From: Desulfobacca_B sp046538075
Lineage (GTDB): Bacteria; Desulfobacterota; Desulfobaccia; Desulfobaccales; Desulfobaccaceae
Reading direction: 5' to 3'
NCBI GenBank assembly: GCA_046538075.1
Contig: JBKHJN010000007.1
Span: forward strand, 23,291-87,290
Length of the DNA: 64,000 nucleotides
In this document: positions 35,532 through 44,739 of the stretch, one piece after another
Numbering within the stretch: position 1 is the first letter of the stretch
Layout: every line of letters starts with the position of its first letter
The notes under the pieces: generated by a model
Databases searched by the model: none
Told to the model about the DNA's origin: nothing
Seen by the model: only the letters and a program-made list of their open reading frames with translations
Translations under genes and position numbers: made by a program

Positions 35532-36266
35532 TTAATCCGGCTCCCCTTGCAAAAACTGCTGCACTTCAGGCAAATCCGATGACCGAAAACTGGCCGGGGG
35601 TTCCTGAGTCAAGATTTTTCCCTGGTGTAAAAAGGCAATGGAATCGGCCATACTGAGGGCCAGTTCTAAATCATGGCTGATGATCACCGCGGTCAGCTCT
35701 AATTTACGGACGGTATCGACAATCAAATTCCTGATGGTGGTAGTGGTGATCGGATCCAGTCCGGTTGTAGGCTCGTCAAACAACATGATTTCCGGATCCA
35801 AAGCCAGGGCCCGGGCCAGGGCGGCCCGTTTCCGCATGCCGCCGGACAGTTCTGCCGGCATTTTGTCCTCCACCCCGGGCAGACCGACCTGGGCCAGTTT
35901 GGCCGCCACAATCTCCTCAATCTGAGCCTGGGTCAAAGAAGTATGTTCACGCAGCGGAAAAGCGATATTTTCTCCGATGCTCAGAGAATCTAATAAGGCC
36001 CCATGTTGAAACAAATAGCCGAAGCGCTTGCGGATGGCGAACAATCCTTTTTCCGGCAAATGGACCAGGTCCACCCCTTCCAACAGCACCTGGCCGCGAT
36101 CCGGCCGGATCAACCCGATCAGGTGTTTGAGCAGGACGCTTTTGCCAGTACCGCTGCGTCCTAAAATAACGGCAATTTCGCCCCGCTTCACGGTCAGATC
36201 GACGCCCTGCAGAACCGACAGGCTATTAAAAGACTTATACAAATCTACCAGACGGATTAGGTCCAT
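35532..36266 (-). CDS. mlaF: MlaF-type ABC transporter ATP-binding protein
   Basis: ATPase of the outer-membrane lipid asymmetry transporter. The 244-residue protein has Walker A GRSGTGKSVLLKHL, the signature ELSGGMRKRAALARAL, and Walker B MLFDEPTTGLDP. Residues RKRFGYLFQHGALLDSLS match MlaF. It begins 21 bases after the mlaE stop. No clear ribosome site precedes its ATG, so coupling to mlaE is likely. Confidence 0.94.
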   Translation of the reverse strand: MDLIRLVDLYKSFNSLSVLQGVDLTVKRGEIAVILGRSGTGKSVLLKHLIGLIRPDRGQVLLEGVDLVHLPEKGLFAIRKRFGYLFQHGALLDSLSIGENIAFPLREHTSLTQAQIEEIVAAKLAQVGLPGVEDKMPAELSGGMRKRAALARALALDPEIMLFDEPTTGLDPITTTTIRNLIVDTVRKLELTAVIISHDLELALSMADSIAFLHQGKILTQEPPASFRSSDLPEVQQFLQGEPD

Positions 36267-36287
36267 TAGCTTAAATTAAACGGCTGG

Positions 36288-37061
36288 TTAAAACAACAGG
36301 GCCGTCAGCACGTAGTCCATGATCAGGATGGCGATGGCGGAATAGACCACGGCCCGGGTGGTAACCAACCCAACGCCCTCAGCACCGCCGTGGGCTTTTA
36401 GCCCCTGGTGGCAGCTGATCAGGGCCAGCAGCAGGCCGAAAACCATGGACTTAAACAGGCCGTTAAACAGGTCGGAGGCGGCGACCATTTCCATCATGTT
36501 CTGCATATAAGTGCCGGGATTGATGCCGATCAGCATCACTCCGACGAAATAACCCCCCAGGATGCCGATGAAGACATCTACCACAGTCAATAACGGCACC
36601 ATGATCAGGCCGGATAAGAGGCGCGGCAAGGCCAGATAGTGTACCGGATTCACCGCCATGGCCAGCAGGGCGTCTACCTGTTCCGTTACTCGCATAGTGC
36701 CTAATTCCGCGGCCATGGCCGACCCGGCCCGGGCCGCGACCATCAGAGAGGTCAGCACTGGTCCGATTTCCCGGGTCATGGACAGGGCGACCGCTCCCCC
36801 CAGAAGGGCCTCGCCGCCAAACTTGCGGAATCCATAGTAGCCCTGCAGGGCCAGAACCATGCCGGTAAACAGCCCGGTGAGGGTAACGATAAATAAGGAC
36901 CGGACTCCGATAAACTCTAACTGTTTGAAAAAATGATGTATTCGGTAAGGGGGACGGGGCAGCCAACGAAGGCAGTTAACCAGCAGTAAAGCCAATTCCC
37001 CCAATTCCCGCAACAGGCTTAAAAATATTCTTCCCAGGTAGGCCAACGTCTTGGAAAACAT
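36288..37061 (-). CDS. mlaE: MlaE-type ABC transporter permease
   Basis: Inner-membrane permease of the phospholipid transporter. The 257-residue protein has about five hydrophobic segments and the family motif LTGLFTGMVLALQGYYGFRK, then MTREIGPVLTSLMVAARAGSAMAAELGTMRVTEQ. AAGGTTGGGAA precedes the ATG. It is the first gene of mlaE-mlaF-mlaD-phosphatase. Together with LpxC it shows an asymmetric outer membrane. Confidence 0.94.
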   Translation of the reverse strand: MFSKTLAYLGRIFLSLLRELGELALLLVNCLRWLPRPPYRIHHFFKQLEFIGVRSLFIVTLTGLFTGMVLALQGYYGFRKFGGEALLGGAVALSMTREIGPVLTSLMVAARAGSAMAAELGTMRVTEQVDALLAMAVNPVHYLALPRLLSGLIMVPLLTVVDVFIGILGGYFVGVMLIGINPGTYMQNMMEMVAASDLFNGLFKSMVFGLLLALISCHQGLKAHGGAEGVGLVTTRAVVYSAIAILIMDYVLTALLF

Positions 37062-37222
37062 TTCCCAACCTTAAACGAGGTTTAAAATGATAGCTTTTAT
37101 CATATGAGAGATAAGGGTAGAAGTCAAGGCAGCAAGCGCCGGAAAAGGACGGTTATCTCCCAAGGCACAGAGCCATTAAACTAAGCTTGACAGGAACGCC
37201 ACGAAGAGTCTATGGTGGCATT

Positions 37223-37999
37223 ATGTATGTGATGAAAAAAATCATCGGCATCCTGCTCAGCCCGGGATTTATTGTCTTGTTTCTCCTCGGCTACGGGCTG
37301 CTCAAATTAACTTTGACCCGGCAGGGGCGCAGGCGCGGCTGGGGCTACCTGGCCTTGGGAATACTGGGTTTTTATTTTTTCACTACCATGCCCTTGCCCA
37401 ACTATTTGATCCGACCCTTGGAGAATCAGTATCCCCCTATTACCGCCACCCAGAATCTAACCGAGGTGCATTACATTGTAGTACTTTCCGGCGGAGCCCG
37501 GTTGAATTTTAAAGTTCCGGCTACCAGTCAACTTGAGGAGTCCAGCGCTTTGCGGGTGGCCGAAGCTATTCGCCTGTTCCACTTGCTTTCCGGGCAGCCC
37601 ACCCTGATCATGACCGGAGGAAAACGCCCCAACAGGGAGATTAGTTCCGGGGCCATGATGATGGCCTTTGCCCAGAGCCAGGGGGTGCCAGCGGAGAAAC
37701 TGGTGGCGGAGACGGAATCTATCGATACCTACTCCAATGCCGCCGGCGTTAAGCCCCTGGTTCAAGATGCCCCTTTTCTGTTAGTGACTTCGGCAACGCA
37801 TCTCCCGCGGGCGATGCGGATTTTTCAGCTTTTAGAGATGCGGCCGATTCCTGCCCCGGCTAATTTCCATAGTGTCAGAGATTTTCTCTATTCTGATTAT
37901 CTTCCTTCCGGTTCTGCCCTAACCATCACCGAAGCCGCCATCCACGAATACCTGGGTCTGGCCTATCTCACCATTTGGCCCAGCCGGACCGGGAAGTAA
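37223..37999 (+). CDS. ElyC/SanA/YdcF family (DUF218) membrane protein
   Basis: The 258-residue protein has two N-terminal hydrophobic helices (about residues 4-25 and 37-55), then a periplasmic DUF218 domain: YIVVLSGGARLNF, PTLIMTGGK, VAETESIDTYSNAAGVK and LLVTSATHLPRAMRIF. ElyC-type proteins act in peptidoglycan or enterobacterial common antigen carrier-lipid metabolism. The start at 37223 (MYVMKKII) is preferred over a TTG 12 codons upstream. It lies divergent from the mla operon. Confidence 0.85.
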   Translation: MYVMKKIIGILLSPGFIVLFLLGYGLLKLTLTRQGRRRGWGYLALGILGFYFFTTMPLPNYLIRPLENQYPPITATQNLTEVHYIVVLSGGARLNFKVPATSQLEESSALRVAEAIRLFHLLSGQPTLIMTGGKRPNREISSGAMMMAFAQSQGVPAEKLVAETESIDTYSNAAGVKPLVQDAPFLLVTSATHLPRAMRIFQLLEMRPIPAPANFHSVRDFLYSDYLPSGSALTITEAAIHEYLGLAYLTIWPSRTGK

Positions 38000-38165
38000 A
38001 CCAAGGCCCCGCGGTGCTGCCCGCCAACCTGTCCTACTCTTGGGCGCCCCCCCAACGCCTTTTTACGATTGCCTTGCCGCCCCTAAGGCCGCGGAAACTC
38101 CTTGCATTGGCCCCTTAAGCTTGATAAATTGGGAACAAGATCATTACCATTAGACTGGAACTAAA

Positions 38166-38855
38166 GTGAAAGTTTACCCGGTTTTTCTAAATATTGTCGA
38201 TAAGCCCTGTCTGGTCGCCGGCGGCGGCGCGGTGGGAGAGCGCAAGGTAGAGGATTTACTGGCGGCCGGGGCTCAGGTTACTGTGGTCAGCCCCCAGCTC
38301 ACTCCGACTCTAAAGGCTTTCTGGCAGCAGGGGATCATCCGCTACTTAGAGGAAGACTTTTCTCCGGCCCAACTAGAGGGGATGGCGTTGGTAATCGGGG
38401 CGACTGACGACCCCGAACTCAACCGGCGGATCAGTGTGGCGGCCCAGGAACGGGGCCTGCCGGTGAATATCGTCGACGCCCCGGCCTTATGTTCTTTCGT
38501 GGTGCCCGCCACCATCCGCCGGGGCGAACTGACCATCGCTATCGGCACCGGCGGTTTGAGCCCGGCCCTGGCCAAAAAATTGCGCCAGGAATTAGAGCAG
38601 TATTTTAGGCCCGAGTATGGCCCTTATCTGCAATTATTGGGAGCTATTCGGGAAAGGGTGCTGGCCCGGCGCCGCGACCATCCCGACAATCTGGCCCTGT
38701 TCACCCGACTGGTAAACAGTCGGTTGCGGGAGTGCCTAATGGCCAAGGAGCAGGAGCAGGCCCGGCAGATCATGCAAGAGATCCTGAGCCCGGTTCTGCC
38801 GGCCGAAGATTTGGTCAGTTTACAAAGTCTAAGTTTATCCCTTTCCAGGTCTTGA
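38166..38855 (+). CDS. sirC: Precorrin-2 dehydrogenase / sirohydrochlorin ferrochelatase
   Basis: Oxidises precorrin-2 to sirohydrochlorin and may insert iron, giving siroheme (needed by sulfite reductase). The 229-residue protein corresponds to the CysG N-terminal part: MKVYPVFLNIVDKPCLVAGG then GAVGERKVEDLL (NAD site), and VVPATIRRGELTIAIGTGGLSPALAKKLR. The start is GTG at 38166 with a weak site. It is the first gene of a tetrapyrrole cluster with ccsA and hemA, a common arrangement in deltaproteobacteria. The symbol is tentative, as ferrochelatase activity is not decided by sequence. Confidence 0.92.
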   Translation: MKVYPVFLNIVDKPCLVAGGGAVGERKVEDLLAAGAQVTVVSPQLTPTLKAFWQQGIIRYLEEDFSPAQLEGMALVIGATDDPELNRRISVAAQERGLPVNIVDAPALCSFVVPATIRRGELTIAIGTGGLSPALAKKLRQELEQYFRPEYGPYLQLLGAIRERVLARRRDHPDNLALFTRLVNSRLRECLMAKEQEQARQIMQEILSPVLPAEDLVSLQSLSLSLSRS

Positions 38856-38902
38856 ACAATGGCAAGGGTGGCCTCCACAATAGTATACAACCCCTTTTTT
38901 CC

Positions 38903-39748
38903 ATGGATGGCAGCTGGATGGAGAACCTGATCCTTTCCCTGGTCCTGGTGGGTTATTTCGGGGCCACGGCTATCTGGCTGGCATATTTGCTGATCCAGAA
39001 AGAGTCGCTGTATCGCTGGGGGCTGTGGGTGATGAGCGGGGGGTTGAGCCTGCATACCCTGGCTCTGCTCCAGGCCATCCTGAAGCAGGGTTATTTTCCG
39101 GGCGCCAGCCTGGGGCAGACCCTGATGTTATTTAGCTGGACGTTGGTGGTAGCCTTTCTGTTTTTTACCTGGCGCCATCCTATTCGGGTACTGGGGACCC
39201 TGGTGGCTCCGTTTGCCGCCCTGACCCTCACCGGGGCCTTGATTTTGCCCAGTCCTGGTCCAATATCGCCGTTGTTGCAAAGCCTGTGGCTGTCATTTCA
39301 TATCGCTACCGCCCTGTTAGGAAACGCCGCTTTTACGCTGGCCTTCCTGGGCGGCATCCTTTATTTGGTGCAGGAGCATCACCTCAAGAATAAAAAATTC
39401 GGCTTTTTCTATCGCCGCTTGCCGTCCCTGGAAGCGCTGGATGCTTTAAATTATTATTGTCTGACCATCGGCTTTCCTTTATTGACCGCCGGCATCATTA
39501 CTGGCTCCATTTATGCCCAATATACTATGGGCAGCTTCTGGCGCTGGGATCCCAAGGAGACTTTGACGCTGATTGCCTGGCTCATATATGCGGCTTTGCT
39601 GCATGAGCGTCTGGCGGTAGGTTGGCGGGGGCGACGGGCCGCTTGGATGGCGATCTTGGGCTTTATAGTTCTAGTGGTGACCTTCGTCGGTGCTAATCTA
39701 TGGATGCAAGGCTACCACAGTTTTGAGAGTTTTGTCGGCCAGCCATGA
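38903..39748 (+). CDS. CcsA/HemX-type cytochrome c assembly protein
   Basis: An integral membrane protein of 281 residues with eight hydrophobic segments and the heme-handling tryptophan-rich motif GSFWRWDPKETLTLIAWLIYAA near residue 210, plus His residues in SLHTLALLQ and LWLSFHIATALLG. CcsA handles heme export and attachment to c cytochromes; in hem clusters such proteins are also called HemX. The start at 38903 is chosen for similarity; a longer frame reaches into sirC. The stop overlaps the hemA start by 4 bases. Confidence 0.88.
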   Translation: MDGSWMENLILSLVLVGYFGATAIWLAYLLIQKESLYRWGLWVMSGGLSLHTLALLQAILKQGYFPGASLGQTLMLFSWTLVVAFLFFTWRHPIRVLGTLVAPFAALTLTGALILPSPGPISPLLQSLWLSFHIATALLGNAAFTLAFLGGILYLVQEHHLKNKKFGFFYRRLPSLEALDALNYYCLTIGFPLLTAGIITGSIYAQYTMGSFWRWDPKETLTLIAWLIYAALLHERLAVGWRGRRAAWMAILGFIVLVVTFVGANLWMQGYHSFESFVGQP

Positions 39749-41016
39749 ATCTGGTTCTGCTTGGCATCAACCATCGTACTGCCCCTTTAGAGCTGCGGGA
39801 GAAATTGGCCGAAGCTCTGCAGGATTTAGCTGCCGGGTACCAGAGCCTCACCAGTCTCTCCGGCCTCAAGGAAGTGTTGCTTTATTCTACCTGCAACCGG
39901 ATCGAGGTGCTGTTTACCACCGCTGATCCCCCTACAACCCTGCCGCAGGTGCAAACCTTGCTGGTAAATCTGGCCGAGGTCGCCTCAGCGGACCTGGAAA
40001 AGGGGCTGTATGTCCATCAAGAAGGCGGAGCCGTGGAACATCTGTTCCGGGTGGCCAGCGGCCTGGACTCGATGGTGGTCGGCGAGCCGCAGATTTTGGG
40101 GCAGGTCAAGGAAGCCTACCGGCAGGCTACCCAACAACGTGCTACCGGCCCCATCCTCAATCGACTGCTGCACAAGACCTTTTCAGTAGCCAAACGCATC
40201 CGCAGTGAAACCGGCATCGGCTGCCAGGCAGTGAGCGTCAGTTATGCCGCCGTGGAGTTAGCCCGCAAAATCTTCGGCTCCCTGAGCGGTAAAACCGCCC
40301 TGTTAGTCGGGGCCGGGGAGATGGCCGAGTTGGCCGTCGAACATCTGAAACATTGCGGCGTCTCCCAAATTATTGTCGCCAACCGGACCCTGGAGCGAGC
40401 CATGAAATTAGCCCGCCGCTTCCAGGGCGACGCGGTCAGCCTGGCGGAATTGGAGTGCCAGTTGCTACACATCGATATTTTGATCAGTTCCACCGGGGCT
40501 ACCGAACAGATCCTGAGCCGGGATCAGGTCAGACAGGCCATGCGGTTGCGCAAACAACGGCCCCTGTTTATGATTGACATCGCCGTTCCCCGTGATTTAG
40601 ACCCGGAAATCAATACCCTGGACAATGTTTATCTTTATAACATCGACGACTTGCAGGACATCATCACGGTCAATCTGCGCTACCGCCAGCAAGAGGCGGT
40701 GAAGGCCGAGCGCATCATTGCGGCCGAAGCCCTGAAGTTTTTGCAATGGCGGGAATCTTTGACGGCCTATCCCACCATCATCGCCCTTCAGGAAAAGGCT
40801 GATCAGATCTGCCGCAACGAGTTGAAAAAAACCTTAAGCCAATTGGGCCCCCTCACCCCGGAGCAGATCAAATCCCTGGAAGTGCTGACCCAATCCATTG
40901 TCCATAAATTGTTGCATGATCCCATCCTCTACATGAAGCGCAACCATCACCCCAAAGACCCGGCTCGAGAGATCGACTATATCCGCCGGCTGTTTAACCT
41001 GGACCCGGAACGCTAG
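39745..41016 (+). CDS. hemA: Glutamyl-tRNA reductase
   Basis: Reduces glutamyl-tRNA(Glu) to glutamate semialdehyde, the first step of C5 tetrapyrrole synthesis. The 423-residue protein has NHRTAPLELREKL, the catalytic Cys50 in YSTCNRIEV, the NADPH site VGAGEMAELAVEHL and DIAVPRDLDPEINTLDNVYLY. Its ATG overlaps the ccsA stop. hemC and hemD, often next, are absent; hypothetical small genes follow. No terminator was seen. Confidence 0.96.
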   Translation: MNLVLLGINHRTAPLELREKLAEALQDLAAGYQSLTSLSGLKEVLLYSTCNRIEVLFTTADPPTTLPQVQTLLVNLAEVASADLEKGLYVHQEGGAVEHLFRVASGLDSMVVGEPQILGQVKEAYRQATQQRATGPILNRLLHKTFSVAKRIRSETGIGCQAVSVSYAAVELARKIFGSLSGKTALLVGAGEMAELAVEHLKHCGVSQIIVANRTLERAMKLARRFQGDAVSLAELECQLLHIDILISSTGATEQILSRDQVRQAMRLRKQRPLFMIDIAVPRDLDPEINTLDNVYLYNIDDLQDIITVNLRYRQQEAVKAERIIAAEALKFLQWRESLTAYPTIIALQEKADQICRNELKKTLSQLGPLTPEQIKSLEVLTQSIVHKLLHDPILYMKRNHHPKDPAREIDYIRRLFNLDPER

Positions 41017-41115
41017 CCATTTAGATATCCCCTACCGGTCAGAAATCCCCTATTGACGGTCTCCATCTTGATTGTTATTTTTAAAGATAACTCCCAAAAA
41101 AACAGGAATCATCTC

Positions 41116-41505
41116 ATGACCAAGGTAATCGATATTGAAAATCGGCTTCAGATAGAGAAGAAAAAGAAGGCCAGCATTGAGAAGGCCAAAAAATTAGAGG
41201 AAGTCCGGCGGGTAATGCAGTGCAGCCGGTGCCTGGCCCGGTGCTCCAAATGCGGCGTCCAGTTCGATACCCAGGACATCTATAAACGCCATAAAGGGCC
41301 CTACCGGTTCTGCTCCGACTGTGAGGAAGAATATCAGGAATTTTTACGCCTGAAAGAAAGCGGTGAGTCAAGCCCCTACTACTGGCATAATCAACAGTGG
41401 ATGGAGCTTTGGGAGGCCTGGATAAATTTCCAGGAGGCCCTGAAGCGTTACATTGAGTCGCCGGAATTTGTCGATTTGCTCCGGGAGGTGGACTGGCATC
41501 GCTGA
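41116..41505 (+). CDS. Small protein with several CxxC motifs, hypothetical
   Basis: The 129-residue protein has a charged helical start (MTKVIDIENRLQIEKKKKA), a cysteine-rich middle (MQCSRCLARCSKCGVQF and FCSDC, about residues 34-76) able to bind zinc, and a helical C-terminus rich in Trp and Glu. No family is recognised. ATG at 41116 is chosen with AGGAA 8 bases ahead; a longer frame reaches back to 41053. It lies 99 bases after hemA on the same strand and may be cotranscribed. Confidence 0.6.
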   Translation: MTKVIDIENRLQIEKKKKASIEKAKKLEEVRRVMQCSRCLARCSKCGVQFDTQDIYKRHKGPYRFCSDCEEEYQEFLRLKESGESSPYYWHNQQWMELWEAWINFQEALKRYIESPEFVDLLREVDWHR

Positions 41506-41553
41506 TGGTCCCGGGTCCTCCCGGAGGGAATGAAGCTTGGCGGCGCTTAGATT

Positions 41554-41748
41554 TTATTCAATGGGGCCTAAACGATAAAGATGTTGCAGCAACTCCATGG
41601 CAAAATCAAAAGCATCTTTGCGTTCCATTTCGAATTGGATGTTTTCTCCGGATTTGGGGTAGATCAAAAATTCCACTACGGCCTCCGGCCGCTGAACGAT
41701 CGCGATCTCGCCTTTCGGGCTCAAAAGTTTAAAAGTCCGATGGACCAT
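41554..41748 (-). CDS. Small hypothetical protein, 64 residues
   Basis: The product begins MVHRTFKLLSPKGEIAIVQR and has a beta-rich first half and a helical end (DAFDFAMELLQHLYRLG). No family is recognised. Its ribosome site is excellent (AAGGAGGCAGGAAC before ATG), supporting expression. It converges with the CxxC gene 48 bases away and is divergent from mnmG. Confidence 0.6.
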   Translation of the reverse strand: MVHRTFKLLSPKGEIAIVQRPEAVVEFLIYPKSGENIQFEMERKDAFDFAMELLQHLYRLGPIE

Positions 41749-41870
41749 GTTCCTGCCTCCTTAGCATCAGGGGAAATTATCAGGATCCTCAGATTCCTTA
41801 ATCCGTAACCGTCTTGCTCATACATTTAAACCATCGGGGAAAATAATTCAACCCAATATTAACTCGCCCC

Positions 41871-43760
41871 ATGATTTTTTACCCCAAAGATTATGACCTG
41901 ATTGTGGTCGGCGCCGGGCACGCTGGCTGCGAGGGGGCCTTGGCCGCGGCCCGGATGGGTCTCAAGGTATTGATGTTCAACATCAATCTGGATACCATGG
42001 CCCAGATGGCCTGTAATCCGGCCATCGGCGGCCTGGCCAAGGGCCATCTGGTCAAAGAGATCGATGCCCTGGGCGGGGTTATGGGTTATCTGGCGGACCA
42101 GACCGGCATTCAGTTCCGCACCCTTAATCTTTCTAAAGGGCCGGCGGTGTGGGGCACCCGGGTCCAGTGCGACAAACAGTCCTACCGATTGGCCATGAAG
42201 GCCTGCCTGGAGAAAGAACATCGGATTGATCTCCGGGAAGCCATGGTGGACCAACTGCTGGTAGAGGACGGCCGGGTGGTGGGGGTGGTCGAAGCCTTGG
42301 GCTTCTGTTACAAGGCCCGAGCCGTGCTTCTGACTACCGGCACCTTTTTGAACGGCCTGATTCATATCGGTCCCACCCAGATTCCGGCGGGCCGGGCCGG
42401 AGAATTTGCTTCCACCCGGCTGGCTGCCAATTTAGCGGCCTTGGGTTTTCAGATGGGCCGGATGAAGACCGGCACCCCGCCGCGGTTGCGGGCTTCCAGC
42501 ATTGATTTTGCCTCCCTGGCCCGGCTGGAGGGGGCTGATCGGCCGCGGCCGTTCTCCTGGCAGACCAATTCACTGCAAGTCTCCCAGGTGTCCTGTTTTA
42601 TCACCCATACCACCGCCGAAACCCACCAATGGGTGCGGAATAACATCCAGCACTCGCCCCTCTACAGCGGGGTAATCAAAGGAGTGAGCGCCCGCTATTG
42701 CCCGTCGCTGGAAGACAAGGTGATGCGCTTTGGCGAGAAGCCCTCCCATCAGGTCACCCTGGAACCGGAGGGCCGCGACACCGAGGAAATTTATGCCAAG
42801 GGGCTGGGCAACTGCCTGCCGGTGGAAATCCAGCTGCAGCTGTTCCGCAGCGTTCCCGGTCTGGAAGCGGCGGAGGTCATGCGCCCGGCCTATGCCATTG
42901 AATATGATTTTGTTCAGCCCACCCAGCTCAAGCCCACCTTGGAGACCAAGGCGATCCGGGGGCTGTTTATGGCCGGGCAGATCAACGGTACTTCAGGCTA
43001 CGAGGAGGCCGCGGCCCAGGGGCTGTGGGCCGGGGTCAATGCTGCCTGCCAGATTCAAGGCCGGCCGCCCTTGCTGCTGGACCGGTCTCAGGCCTATATG
43101 GCGGTTTTGGTCGATGATCTGGTGACCAAAGGGACGCGAGAGCCGTATCGCATGTTTACCTCCCGGGCCGAATATCGCCTGCTGCTGCGGGAGGATAACG
43201 CTGACTGGCGGCTTACTGAAATCGGCTATCAACTGGGGCTGGTGGATAAGCTGGCCCTGGAGGCCCTCCAGGAAAAGAAACGCCGGCTGGGCGAAGAAGA
43301 GGCCCGCCTGGCCGGGAAGCGCCTTTATCCCGTGCCGGAGGTAAATACCGCCCTTAAAGCCTTGGGCACCACGCCGCTCCAAGAGCCGACTCCGATTTTA
43401 AAACTGGTCCGGCGGCCGGAGCTTAACCTGCCGGTCCTCTACCGCCTGGCCGGGGATAATCCCACGATCCCGGAGAAGGTAATCGAGCAGCTGGAGATCA
43501 AATATAAATATGAGGGCTACATCCGCCGCCAGCGGGAGGCGGTGCAGCAATTTGCCAAATTGGAACAGAGGCGCATCCCGGAAAACTTTGACTATGACGC
43601 GGTCCCCGGGCTTTCCAACGAAGTGCGCCAAAAACTGAAGGAGATCCGCCCCCTCTCCCTGGGTCAGGCAGCGCGCATTTCCGGCATTACCCCGGCGGCG
43701 GTCTCCGTCCTTATGGTTTATCTCAAACGCTTCTCAGAATGTAAAGATAACGCCCGATAA
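41871..43760 (+). CDS. mnmG: tRNA uridine-5-carboxymethylaminomethyl modification enzyme MnmG
   Basis: FAD enzyme that with MnmE adds the carboxymethylaminomethyl group at tRNA wobble uridine. The 629 residues have the FAD motif VVGAGHAGCEGALAAARMG, the catalytic Cys48 (MACNPAIGGLAKGHLVKEID), a second cysteine in ARYCPSLEDKV, and the MnmG C-terminal helical domain. The length is full. The ribosome site is weak. In many bacteria mnmG marks the replication origin region; dnaA lies 3.2 kb away. mnmE and rsmG are not adjacent here. Confidence 0.96.
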   Translation: MIFYPKDYDLIVVGAGHAGCEGALAAARMGLKVLMFNINLDTMAQMACNPAIGGLAKGHLVKEIDALGGVMGYLADQTGIQFRTLNLSKGPAVWGTRVQCDKQSYRLAMKACLEKEHRIDLREAMVDQLLVEDGRVVGVVEALGFCYKARAVLLTTGTFLNGLIHIGPTQIPAGRAGEFASTRLAANLAALGFQMGRMKTGTPPRLRASSIDFASLARLEGADRPRPFSWQTNSLQVSQVSCFITHTTAETHQWVRNNIQHSPLYSGVIKGVSARYCPSLEDKVMRFGEKPSHQVTLEPEGRDTEEIYAKGLGNCLPVEIQLQLFRSVPGLEAAEVMRPAYAIEYDFVQPTQLKPTLETKAIRGLFMAGQINGTSGYEEAAAQGLWAGVNAACQIQGRPPLLLDRSQAYMAVLVDDLVTKGTREPYRMFTSRAEYRLLLREDNADWRLTEIGYQLGLVDKLALEALQEKKRRLGEEEARLAGKRLYPVPEVNTALKALGTTPLQEPTPILKLVRRPELNLPVLYRLAGDNPTIPEKVIEQLEIKYKYEGYIRRQREAVQQFAKLEQRRIPENFDYDAVPGLSNEVRQKLKEIRPLSLGQAARISGITPAAVSVLMVYLKRFSECKDNAR

Positions 43761-43898
43761 AGTTAAACCGGCCGGATGCGGTGCGGATGCAGACATAATA
43801 AGCTCGCCTAAAAATGCAGAAGTTAAAATGGTTGCATCAAGGCCGCAGCTTCGCTATCCTAACCAAGCAGCAGAGTTGAAGATAAGGAGAACACCGCC

Positions 43899-44588
43899 AT
43901 GGCCCTGATAGCCCCCTCGATCCTGTCGGCTGATTTTGCCCGCTTAGGAGAAGAAATTCAAGCTGTGACTGCGGCCGGAGCTGATCTGATCCATGTCGAT
44001 GTCATGGATGGTCATTTTGTCCCCAACATCACTATCGGCCCGCTGGTGGTCGAAGCGCTGCGCAAGATCAGCAGCCTGCCCCTGGACGTGCATCTGATGA
44101 TTGCCCAGCCCGAGGGCTACATCGCTGATTTTGCCGAGGCCGGGGCTCGAATCATTTCGGTGCACGTCGAAGCTTCGACCCACTTGCACCGCACTTTAAC
44201 GGAAATCCGCCGCCTGGGATGTCAGCCGGGGGTGGTGCTCAACCCGGCCACGCCTCTGGAGTATGTCACCTATGTCCTGGACGAAGTTGACCTGGTGCTG
44301 TTGATGACCGTCAATCCGGGGTTTGGCGGCCAGGATTTTATCCCCGCGGTGGTGCCCAAGATTGCCCAGTTACGCGAGCTTATCGACCGCCGCCAGTTGC
44401 CCATCCAGATCGAAGTCGATGGCGGCATCAATGGCAATACCATTGACCAGGTAGCCCGGGCCGGAACCGACATCTATGTGGCCGGCAGCGCCATTTTTGG
44501 CAAGAGTGATTATGGCCAAGCCATCGCTGAACTCAGGGCCCAAATCGCCGCGGTACAGGACCAGAGAGCTGGGACAGGTAGGTTATAG
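43899..44588 (+). CDS. rpe: Ribulose-phosphate 3-epimerase
   Basis: Interconverts ribulose 5-phosphate and xylulose 5-phosphate. The 229-residue TIM barrel has IAPSILSADFARLGEE, the metal and catalytic motif HVDVMDGHFVPNITIGP, VHLMIAQPE, MTVNPGFGGQ and EVDGGIN. AAGGAGAACACC precedes ATG. It is separated from mnmG by 138 bases and is probably transcribed alone or with the next gene. Confidence 0.95.
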   Translation: MALIAPSILSADFARLGEEIQAVTAAGADLIHVDVMDGHFVPNITIGPLVVEALRKISSLPLDVHLMIAQPEGYIADFAEAGARIISVHVEASTHLHRTLTEIRRLGCQPGVVLNPATPLEYVTYVLDEVDLVLLMTVNPGFGGQDFIPAVVPKIAQLRELIDRRQLPIQIEVDGGINGNTIDQVARAGTDIYVAGSAIFGKSDYGQAIAELRAQIAAVQDQRAGTGRL

Positions 44589-44739
44589 TGAAGAATAATT
44601 TATCTAATTAGGCCATTAATTTCAATATGATTACCTCGCCCCCTTTACCCCTCCTGCCAGAGGCGGAAGTTTTTTAAAGGGATCTAAAAATTTAGGCCAA
44701 TTGAGAGTTTGCCGAAGCCTTTCGAGGACATTGCCGTTT

